A stretch of DNA of 33,874 nucleotides from positions 1 to 33,874 of IMG/VR virus record IMGVR_UViG_3300031673_000271; one strand, 5' to 3'. This document shows positions 1 to 4,086 of the stretch, piece after piece; position 1 is the stretch's first letter, and each line of letters begins with the position of its first letter. Under the pieces are notes generated by a model, which had not been told where the DNA came from, searched no databases, and saw nothing but the letters and a program-made list of their open reading frames with translations. The stretch comes from a virus. The translations under genes and the position numbers were made by a program.

Positions 1-42
1 TCTGTATAAGTTATCCACTCAGTATACTCGTATTTTTTGTTT

Positions 43-219
43 CTATACTGGAACATAAGTAAATCCTTTATAGTTAAACCATGTAGTTATACCGTCTTTA
101 TCGTCTTCTTCATCATAGATGAACGCGAATCCTTGAGGCAATGAACCTATTAAGTACGGTCTGTACTTGGCGCCGTCTAAACTTATTTCTTTAGACTTTA
201 AAAATTTTATTGATTTCAT
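43..219 (-). CDS. Hypothetical small protein (58 aa)
   Basis: The product is not recognised. It is a short soluble protein with a central acidic run (YDEEDDKD) and no membrane segment or known motif. The start is placed at the ATG at 219 because it is preceded by the AAAACTATG leader shared by several neighbouring minus-strand genes. An in-frame TTG at 240 would add seven residues but lies at the edge of the 35-nt promoter-like element at 241-275. That element probably drives this gene as a separate unit from the operon to its right. It ends in TAG. The gene is probably an early host-takeover or accessory gene, inferred only from its position. Confidence 0.6.
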   Translation of the reverse strand: MKSIKFLKSKEISLDGAKYRPYLIGSLPQGFAFIYDEEDDKDGITTWFNYKGFTYVPV

Positions 220-240
220 AGTTTTATATTTTATATTCAA

Positions 241-275
241 TTATATTATCGATTTTAGTTCGTATTAGTTTTGTA
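241..275 (-). promoter_or_regulatory. Putative early promoter P1 (35-nt element, copy 1 of 6)
   Basis: Read leftward the element is TACAAA, six bases, ACGA, seven bases, then TCGATAATATAA. The same blocks with identical spacing occur at 1492-1526, 2213-2247, 2544-2578, 2623-2657 and 3199-3233. This copy overlaps the last codons of the gene ending at 265 and lies just upstream of the gene starting at 219. Promoter function is inferred from its recurrence, orientation and position before genes. It does not fit the host TAnnTTTG minus-7 box. Confidence 0.7.
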
Positions 276-492
276 AAATATGTATTCCGCTACTGTTATA
301 GTTCCATACTTTAGTGTGCGAGTGAGTTTTACCTTTAGTTCCAGCTCCTTTAACTTTCACCTTAATACTTTTGTATTGTTTGTCGGTTACTCCGCTACAA
401 GATCCACCTTGCTTAACAACATTGTTGCGGTGCACTGCATTTGCTTTTTTCTGGTTTGCAACGTATTCGCACGCTTCTTTCATAGTCATCAT
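265..492 (-). CDS. Hypothetical small basic protein (75 aa)
   Basis: The product is not recognised. It is Lys/Gly rich in its C-terminal half (KVKVKGAGTKGKTHSH) and strongly basic, so nucleic-acid binding is possible but unproven. It begins at an ATG overlapping the TGA of the upstream gene (ATGA), which suggests translational coupling. ATG codons at 489 and 483 are alternative starts. It is the last gene of the leftward operon that starts downstream of the promoter-like element at 1492-1526. Confidence 0.6.
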   Translation of the reverse strand: MMTMKEACEYVANQKKANAVHRNNVVKQGGSCSGVTDKQYKSIKVKVKGAGTKGKTHSHTKVWNYNSSGIHILQN

Positions 493-671
493 AGTGTTCT
501 TTTTAGTTCGTCTTTAATTCTTTGTATATCTTCGTCACTTATTTCTTCATCAGAGGAAAAGTTATCTTCTCTTTCAAATAATACACTTAATATGGCGTCA
601 TGAAAGTGGGCACCTATTATATCGTCTAAGCGATCCGCTATTGCTGATATTTCTTCTTTAGTTAGGTTCAT
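489..671 (-). CDS. Hypothetical small acidic protein (60 aa)
   Basis: The product is not recognised. It is an acidic, mostly helical small protein (runs such as EREDNFSSDEEISDEDI). It is preceded by an ATAACTATG leader without a Shine-Dalgarno sequence, as in the neighbouring genes, and its TGA overlaps the next start at 492. It belongs to the same leftward operon as the genes between 265 and 1475. Confidence 0.6.
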   Translation of the reverse strand: MNLTKEEISAIADRLDDIIGAHFHDAILSVLFEREDNFSSDEEISDEDIQRIKDELKRTL

Positions 672-673
672 AG

Positions 674-916
674 TTATTTATTTATAGTTACTTCAACCCA
701 GCCTTTTTCACTGTGACTAGCGTATACATTTAATCCGTCTTTAGTTAAGATTTCTTCCAACTTTTCCGCTGCTCGCCAAAGACTTGGTTCTGGCATTTGA
801 TCGTGCTCGTCGTCGTACATTACTTCGCCTCTACACTGGTAGAACACATCGTCTACATCATTTTCTACTAATTCAAAGTTCCAACCGTTTACGGCAATAT
901 AGTCATTTAATTTCAT
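674..916 (-). CDS. Hypothetical small protein (80 aa)
   Basis: The product is not recognised. It is acidic in the middle (MYDDEHDQMPEP), followed by an amphipathic helix (SLWRAAEKLEEILTKDGL) and a terminal beta-like strand (GWVEVTINK). Its ATG overlaps the upstream gene's stop by 4 nt and the gene ends 2 nt before the next start region, so expression is probably coupled. No catalytic motif is visible. Confidence 0.6.
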   Translation of the reverse strand: MKLNDYIAVNGWNFELVENDVDDVFYQCRGEVMYDDEHDQMPEPSLWRAAEKLEEILTKDGLNVYASHSEKGWVEVTINK

Positions 917-1122
917 ACTTGTTCAGTTTTAAAGGTTGATGGGAATTTATTCACCATATACTTTGCTAAACCTAATCCTTCGTTTGCATTGTTTGCAATG
1001 TGATTAGCGATCTTATCTTGCATTTCGAATAAGTCATCTTGACAATATTGGTCACATAAGAAGAATCTATCTCCACCCATTAATTCGCATAGTTCGTCTA
1101 TGAATTCTACATTTTTACTCAT
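913..1122 (-). CDS. Hypothetical small protein (69 aa)
   Basis: The product is not recognised. It contains two cysteines close together (FLCDQYCQDD) and is otherwise helical and acidic. The start at 1122 follows an AAATAAATAATTATG leader. It overlaps the following gene by 4 nt. It is a member of the leftward early operon. Confidence 0.6.
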   Translation of the reverse strand: MSKNVEFIDELCELMGGDRFFLCDQYCQDDLFEMQDKIANHIANNANEGLGLAKYMVNKFPSTFKTEQV

Positions 1123-1128
1123 AATTAT

Positions 1129-1254
1129 TTATTTATTTTTGTGTTTAGTTTTTCTAGTATATTGTTTCTTACTTTTCTGAACATTACCGCGCATCGCCAT
1201 CCATATCTCTTGGATAGTGAATTGAGTAGTTTTTAATTTATTTTCTTTGTTCAT
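1129..1254 (-). CDS. Hypothetical micro-protein (41 aa), basic
   Basis: This is a short open frame read directly from the minus strand: an ATG at 1252-1254 with the recurrent ATAACTATG leader, and a TAA at 1129-1131. The product begins MNKENKLKTTQF and ends in a very basic tail (KSKKQYTRKTKHKNK). It overlaps the previous gene by 17 nt in another frame and ends 7 nt before the next start, the same packing seen throughout the operon. The product is not recognised. Confidence 0.5.
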   Translation of the reverse strand: MNKENKLKTTQFTIQEIWMAMRGNVQKSKKQYTRKTKHKNK

Positions 1255-1387
1255 AGTTATTAGTGTTTATATAGAAGTCAATTCTTTCTTCAACTTCGTC
1301 TCGAGTGATCTCACCCGTCATTTGCTTTAATATATCAGTAGACATATCGATCCGTTTTCCGTTAGGACAAGTTAGTATAAATTCCAT
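1238..1387 (-). CDS. Hypothetical small protein (49 aa)
   Basis: This is a short open frame on the minus strand starting MEFILTCPNGKR and ending in TAA at 1238-1240. It lies 1 nt from the upstream 28-codon gene and overlaps the downstream gene by 17 nt. The sequence is plausible as a folded mini-protein (an N-terminal strand, then a helix ITRDEVEERIDFYI). The product is not recognised. The tight packing between two other genes supports it being real. Confidence 0.5.
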   Translation of the reverse strand: MEFILTCPNGKRIDMSTDILKQMTGEITRDEVEERIDFYINTNNYEQRK

Positions 1388-1388
1388 A

Positions 1389-1475
1389 TTATCGTTTTAT
1401 AGAATGTATAGCACTTGCAATTTCTTTTAATTCTGTTAGTACTAGTAGTACATAGTGATTGAATTTTGTTTTCAT
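1389..1475 (-). CDS. Hypothetical micro-protein (28 aa)
   Basis: This is a 28-codon frame with the AAACTATG leader used by its neighbours. It is the first gene after the promoter-like element at 1492-1526. The product is one amphipathic or hydrophobic helix (YVLLVLTELKEIASAI). Because it is so short it could be a leader peptide rather than a functional protein. Support comes from its position between a promoter and an operon, and from the one-base gap to the next gene. Confidence 0.4.
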   Translation of the reverse strand: MKTKFNHYVLLVLTELKEIASAIHSIKR

Positions 1476-1491
1476 AGTTTATTTGTTACGT

Positions 1492-1526
1492 TTATATTAT
1501 CGAATTTTATTCGTGTTTTGTTTGTA
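1492..1526 (-). promoter_or_regulatory. Putative early promoter P2 (copy 2 of 6)
   Basis: It has the same block pattern as P1, and ACGA is again exactly seven bases before TCGATAATATAA. It is followed by a GTAACAAATAAA leader that is also found after P3-P5 in near-identical form. It drives the seven-gene leftward operon 1475 to 265 (inference). Confidence 0.72.
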
Positions 1527-1531
1527 TTTAT

Positions 1532-1693
1532 TTATACCGATTCCCAAAAGAGATCGCGTTGTTCACTAGTTAAACCTTTTAGGTTTTCTTGACCGAACAG
1601 GTCAATACAGATTTTAGTTCGTCTTTTTGATTCGTTAAATTCGTGAGTAACTTCATCCCACGCTTGTTGGTTAGTTTGGTATTTTCTATACAT
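1532..1693 (-). CDS. Hypothetical small protein (53 aa)
   Basis: This is a minus-strand frame from an ATG at 1691-1693 to a TAA at 1532-1534, beginning MYRKYQTNQQAWDE. It is charged and helical with a C-terminal LTSEQRDLFWESV. The stop lies immediately before the promoter element P2. It follows the tRNA-like element and is probably co-transcribed with it and the 105-residue gene from P3. The product is not recognised. Confidence 0.5.
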   Translation of the reverse strand: MYRKYQTNQQAWDEVTHEFNESKRRTKICIDLFGQENLKGLTSEQRDLFWESV

Positions 1694-1716
1694 TATATTA
1701 TTATTTTAATTATTAG

Positions 1717-1795
1717 TTGAAGTGTGAGAATCGAACTCACTTTACTGGAACTACTATCTTCTAAACCGAAAAGAGTTCTAAAACCGTTACTTCAT
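1717..1795 (-). tRNA. tRNA-like element (acceptor and T-arm only; cloverleaf incomplete)
   Basis: Read leftward, a TGAAGT stem pairs with ACTTCA 77 nt apart. Next to it is a textbook T-arm: GTGAG, loop TTCGATT, CTCAC. The middle does not make a standard cloverleaf. The best I can fold is a TCTTTT/AGAAGA stem with a six-base CGGTTT loop, and a competing GAACT/AGTTC pairing. The D-arm lacks the expected GG, the variable region would be about 16 nt, and no CCA is encoded. It may be a divergent or decayed phage tRNA, a tRNA mimic, or part of a larger RNA with the hairpin at 1796-1826. No anticodon can be called with confidence. Confidence 0.38.
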
Positions 1796-1826
1796 AGTGT
1801 TTTCTCCCTATAACCGTGGAAACACT
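1796..1826 (-). ncRNA. Stem-loop directly 5' of the tRNA-like element
   Basis: AGTGTTT and AAACACT form a perfect 7-bp stem around a 17-nt loop that can close further through CC/GG. Read leftward it precedes the tRNA-like element with no gap, and it lies just after the stop of the 105-residue gene. It could be an intercistronic processing site or part of a composite structured RNA. The loop carries TATAGGGAGA, the start region of T7-class promoters, which may be coincidence. Confidence 0.4.
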
Positions 1827-1849
1827 TAAACACCGCAAAAGTAGTTAGA

Positions 1850-2167
1850 TTACTTCACTTCATCTAACTCTACTACCTCAATAACCGTTGTTCTAACAGA
1901 ACTTGGCATATTAGTACTCTGAGACCAATAACCCCTCTTAATCCAACAAGGCATGATATTTAGTTTAGGTAACATTACCTTTAACACTTCATCGTGATTG
2001 TAAGTGATCTTTTGGTTTTTGTTGTTAACAAAAGTTATTACTTGATTTCTACCTAACCAACTTTTTCTTACTACGAAGTTTTTTCGTTCAATAGGTGGGA
2101 AGATTAAAGATTTTTCTTCATTAGACATTTTCGCAATTGCGTTGGTAATTAATTCTTGATTGTTCAT
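1850..2167 (-). CDS. Hypothetical protein (105 aa)
   Basis: The product is not recognised. It is the largest protein of the leftward block. It has an N-terminal helical part (TNAIAKMSNEEKSLIFPP) and a likely beta-rich middle (KNFVVRKSWLGRNQVITFVNNKNQKITYNHDEVLKVML). It contains a single cysteine (MPCWIKRGYW) and has no membrane segment. The ATG at 2167 follows a long AT-rich leader with TTATTATTATTA repeats downstream of the promoter element at 2213-2247, making it first in its operon, followed by the hairpin, the tRNA-like element and the 53-residue gene. Confidence 0.65.
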   Translation of the reverse strand: MNNQELITNAIAKMSNEEKSLIFPPIERKNFVVRKSWLGRNQVITFVNNKNQKITYNHDEVLKVMLPKLNIMPCWIKRGYWSQSTNMPSSVRTTVIEVVELDEVK

Positions 2168-2212
2168 AATTTACTGTTTTTATTTATTATTATTATTATT
2201 TATTTGTTACAT

Positions 2213-2247
2213 TTATATTATCGAATACTACTCGTATTTAGTTTGTA
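2213..2247 (-). promoter_or_regulatory. Putative early promoter P3 (copy 3 of 6)
   Basis: TACAAA, six bases, ACGA, seven bases, TCGATAATATAA, read leftward. It is followed by TGTAACAAATAAATAA and then the 105-residue gene. Spacing is identical to the other five copies. Confidence 0.72.
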
Positions 2248-2340
2248 AGTTTTATTCTATGTGGGTGGTAATGTGTTATGAGTTTATTTTGTAAGCTCTG
2301 CCATTACTCTCTACCTCGCTCTCTCTTATTCCTTTAAAAA

Positions 2341-2387
2341 AGGTGACAATAGGGTGTTATATTACTATAGTAGTAGGCTATCGTCGC
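2341..2387 (-). repeat. Dyad element copy A (of three)
   Basis: This is an imperfect inverted repeat with arms at 2343-2352 and 2378-2387 (about 9 of 10 pairs including a wobble) and a 25-nt AT-rich centre. Read on the minus strand it begins GCGACGATAGCCTACTACTA. It aligns with copy B (minus strand) and copy C (plus strand) through a shared core GYGACRRTAGCCTRYTACTA and a distal CTAYTGTCRC arm. It lies 3 nt beyond the stop of the 43-residue gene, so it could end or process that transcript, or it could be an operator. The bases from 2248 to 2340 show nothing else recognisable. Confidence 0.6.
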
Positions 2388-2390
2388 TGT

Positions 2391-2522
2391 TTAGAACTCA
2401 TTATGGGTTAACCATGTGTACATTGCATTCTCAGTGTACTTTATTTCTAGTTCACTTTGTTTTACTAGATCTTTTGATTCTTCAGCGGAGTATCCTAACT
2501 CCATCCATTCAGTTACATTCAT
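2391..2522 (-). CDS. Hypothetical micro-protein (43 aa), acidic
   Basis: This is a minus-strand frame from an ATG at 2520-2522 to a TAA at 2391-2393, starting MNVTEWMELGYSAEE. It is acidic and helical and is not recognised. It follows the tandem promoter elements at 2544-2578 and 2623-2657, with an AACAAATAACAATATG leader. The stop is 3 nt from dyad element A. The promoter-gene-hairpin layout supports it being a real monocistronic unit. Confidence 0.5.
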   Translation of the reverse strand: MNVTEWMELGYSAEESKDLVKQSELEIKYTENAMYTWLTHNEF

Positions 2523-2543
2523 ATTGTTATTTGTTTGTTACAC

Positions 2544-2578
2544 TTATATTATCGATTTGACTTCGTATTAAGTTTGTA
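2544..2578 (-). promoter_or_regulatory. Putative early promoter P4 (copy 4 of 6)
   Basis: Standard blocks and spacing read leftward. It contains TAATACGA followed seven bases later by TCGATAATATAA, and is followed by GTGTAACAAACAAATAACAAT before the ATG of the 43-residue gene. It forms a tandem pair with P5, 44 nt upstream. Confidence 0.72.
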
Positions 2579-2622
2579 AAGATTATTTAGTTAATTTAGT
2601 TATTGTTATTTGTTTGTTACAT

Positions 2623-2657
2623 ATATATTATCGAAAACCGATCGTGTTAGGTTTGTA
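2623..2657 (-). promoter_or_regulatory. Putative early promoter P5 (copy 5 of 6)
   Basis: Standard blocks and spacing read leftward; the last block is TCGATAATATAT here. Its leader, TGTAACAAACAAATAACAAT, is almost identical to that after P4. No gene lies between the two copies, so this looks like a duplicated tandem promoter for the gene at 2391-2522. Confidence 0.68.
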
Positions 2658-2723
2658 GAACTTTCGGTGCTATACATGCTATACATAGTGTAGGACGGAG
2701 TCTACTCTTCCGGTTCTGTTTCA

Positions 2724-2747
2724 AGACCAGGCTAATAGTAGGGGTCT
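2724..2747 (-). terminator. Possible small stem-loop after the 46-aa gene
   Basis: AGACC and GGTCT are separated by 14 nt, about 10 nt after the stop codon of the leftward gene ending at 2758. There is no U-tract, so intrinsic termination is doubtful. It is recorded as a candidate transcript-end or processing hairpin. The rest of 2658-2757 shows no gene. Confidence 0.25.
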
Positions 2748-2757
2748 GATCAGCTGG

Positions 2758-2898
2758 TTAAGCCGATGTCCCGAATGCTTCGATCGCTCGAGCCGTGCGC
2801 TCTTGATCATCAGTCCATATGTGTGGAACTTGATTGATCCAGAATGCTGATTCGTATGTTGTCCCGTCAGGACGTGTTACAGTTTTTAATTTATACAT
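2758..2898 (-). CDS. Hypothetical small protein (46 aa)
   Basis: This is a minus-strand frame from an ATG at 2896-2898 to a TAA at 2758-2760, beginning MYKLKTVTRPDGTTYES. The N-terminal half looks like a beta hairpin and the C-terminal half is a charged helix (DDQERTARAIEAF). It lies 13 nt after the 87-residue gene and is probably co-transcribed with it. Both are clearly more GC-rich than the genes further left, suggesting separate acquisition. The product is not recognised. Confidence 0.5.
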   Translation of the reverse strand: MYKLKTVTRPDGTTYESAFWINQVPHIWTDDQERTARAIEAFGTSA

Positions 2899-2911
2899 GC
2901 TCGTATTTTTG

Positions 2912-3175
2912 CTATTTTTTCGCATATTTAATTTTTATAATTGCTTGATATAAAGCCATGCAAGCATCTGTTGCAGCCTCAAGCGTTACGTTGCCTTCCA
3001 GATACTGGTTCAGCTCATCGATCGTTGCCAGCACGTTAGCCCTTGTCTGTTGGCTGATCGCATTACGTTTGTTAGCCTGTGCGAATAACGCCTGAGCATA
3101 CGGCTTAGTGTAGCCTTCTGCGATCCAGTCTGCGATCGATCTGTTAGGCGCGTTGTAATTATCTTCTGTAGTCAT
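2912..3175 (-). CDS. Hypothetical helical protein (87 aa)
   Basis: The product is not recognised. It is predominantly helical (IADWIAEGYTKPYAQALFAQANKRNAISQQTRANVLATIDELNQYL is read as two or three helices split by loops) with a basic C-terminus (IIKIKYAKK). A small DNA- or protein-binding role is possible but unsupported. It starts at an ATG preceded by TATAACAGACC and lies downstream of promoter element P6. Its codons are richer in G and C than those of the rest of the leftward block. Confidence 0.6.
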   Translation of the reverse strand: MTTEDNYNAPNRSIADWIAEGYTKPYAQALFAQANKRNAISQQTRANVLATIDELNQYLEGNVTLEAATDACMALYQAIIKIKYAKK

Positions 3176-3198
3176 GGTCTGTTATATTTTAGATTCGT

Positions 3199-3233
3199 AT
3201 ATATTATCGGTAACGCATCGTATTACGTACGTA
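3199..3233 (-). promoter_or_regulatory. Putative early promoter P6 (copy 6 of 6, most divergent)
   Basis: ACGA and CCGATAATATAT keep the exact seven-base gap, and TAATACGA is intact, but the upstream block is TACGTA instead of TACAAA. It precedes the genes at 3175 and 2898. It marks the left edge of the divergence region between leftward and rightward transcription. Confidence 0.6.
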
Positions 3234-3640
3234 GATAAACGATCAGAGCCGAGAGCCGGAGCCGAGCACAGGATCAGGACCAGAGCACAGGACCAGGACC
3301 AGGATCACAGACCAGTAGCATCGTACGATAGCATCGCTCAGCAACATCGCTCAGGATCTTAAGCACAGCATGCATGTACATACACGGCAGCAGGCACAGA
3401 ACCACAGCACAGGATCACAGCTCAGCACAGATGTCAGCATGATCCCACAGAAAGTCTGGATATCTGACCAGAATGCAGACCTCGGATAGTATGCTGCGCA
3501 GCCAGAGCCAGGCATAACAGCCTGTAACAGGATCAAAACGCGGGACCCCTGTCCAGGGATCATAAAACACAGGGGACTGGGCTTTAAAAATCGGGTTTTT
3601 GTTATGAGCTGGTAGTGTAGAAATAGTATTGCAACCCATC
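3234..3640. repeat. GC-rich, repeat-bearing non-coding divergence region
   Basis: This stretch is strikingly richer in G and C than its surroundings. It holds a 19-nt tandem repeat (GAGCACAGGATCAGGACCA at 3264-3282, repeated with one change at 3283-3301), preceded by GAGCCGA-type 7-nt repeats and followed by a partial third unit. It also holds the palindrome ATCGTACGAT (3320-3329), two copies of CATCGCTCAG (3332-3341, 3345-3354), several CAGCACAG motifs and many GATC sites. Open frames through it are antisense to each other and look accidental. Iteron-like repeats beside an AT-rich tract (3641-3690) at a transcription divergence point fit a replication origin or a regulatory hub; this is inference. 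Confidence 0.5.
3546..3575. other. Inverted repeat CCCCTGT/ACAGGGG
   Basis: A perfect 7-bp inverted repeat with a 16-nt spacer sits at the right end of the GC-rich region. A smaller competing hairpin CCCT/AGGG lies inside it (3547-3558). There is no U-tract on either strand directly after it. It could be a structured RNA or a protein-binding site. Confidence 0.35.
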
Positions 3641-3694
3641 GCTTATATATATGTCACAAAAAATTTTTTATTATTTTTTTTTTAGGATAAAAAG

Positions 3695-3738
3695 GCGACA
3701 GTAGGTAGTTATATATAATAGTAATAGGCTATTGTCAC
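3695..3738 (-). repeat. Dyad element copy B (of three)
   Basis: Arms at 3695-3704 and 3729-3738 pair imperfectly around a 24-nt AT-rich centre. On the minus strand it starts GTGACAATAGCCTATTACTA, matching copies A and C. On the plus strand the 12-mer AGGCGACAGTAG is identical to copy C. It lies 65 nt upstream of the first rightward gene, next to an AT-rich tract, so it may be an operator or part of the promoter for the late rightward genes. Confidence 0.6.
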
Positions 3739-3802
3739 GTTTTGAGTATGTAAAAACGGTAAAAAGCATGTAAATATGCTTAATATATATAATACAATTA
3801 GT

Positions 3803-4075
3803 ATGGCTAAGCAAAAATTGAGTGCAACGGCTGCGGCAGCGAAGAAGAAGCGGGACTTACGTTATGCAAATTCGTCAGATCGCAAGGACAAGAGGGCTGA
3901 TAGCCAAAAAAAGAGGAGGGAAGCTGTTAAAAAGCATGGTGCAAACTGGTTGGTAGGTAAAGACTTTGATCATAACACCGGTAGATTTGTAAATTCTTCC
4001 CATAACAGGGGAGGAACGCAATCAAGAAGCAAAAAAGACGGTACTAAAGCAGAATACAAACAACGTAAAAAATAA
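3803..4075 (+). CDS. Small, very basic hypothetical protein (90 aa)
   Basis: This is a Lys/Arg-rich, largely disordered protein (AAAAKKKRDLRYANSSDRKDKRADSQ) ending with a GKDFDHNTGRFVNSSHNRGGTQSRSKK segment. Comparable short basic proteins occur in other Bacteroidota phages, but I know no function. DNA or virion binding is plausible from the charge. The ATG at 3803 (MAKQKL) is preferred over the in-frame ATG at 3776, which would add nine residues encoded by the AT-rich leader. It is the first gene of the rightward block, just after dyad element B. Confidence 0.65.
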   Translation: MAKQKLSATAAAAKKKRDLRYANSSDRKDKRADSQKKRREAVKKHGANWLVGKDFDHNTGRFVNSSHNRGGTQSRSKKDGTKAEYKQRKK

Positions 4076-4086
4076 AACAAACAAAA

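Noticed and set aside
1-38. Possible seventh copy of the early promoter element (ACGA followed by GGATAACTTATA on the minus strand).
   Set aside because: The TCGATAATATA block is absent and the spacing does not fit; it is also cut by the window edge.
2354-2560. Plus-strand open frame of 68 codons.
   Set aside because: It starts inside dyad element A, runs antisense to the 43-residue gene and across promoter element P4, and has a composition unlike a protein.
3174-3362. Plus-strand open frame of 62 codons.
   Set aside because: It reads through promoter element P6 and the tandem repeats; the repetitive Arg/Gln/Asp product reflects DNA repeats rather than a gene.
3415-3639. Minus-strand open frame of 74 codons with an FYDPWTGVPRFDPVTG-type repeat.
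   Set aside because: It lies entirely in the GC-rich repeat region where other frames are also open, has no promoter element or typical leader, and overlaps inverted repeats that could create the DPxTG pattern. It stays possible but is not supported.
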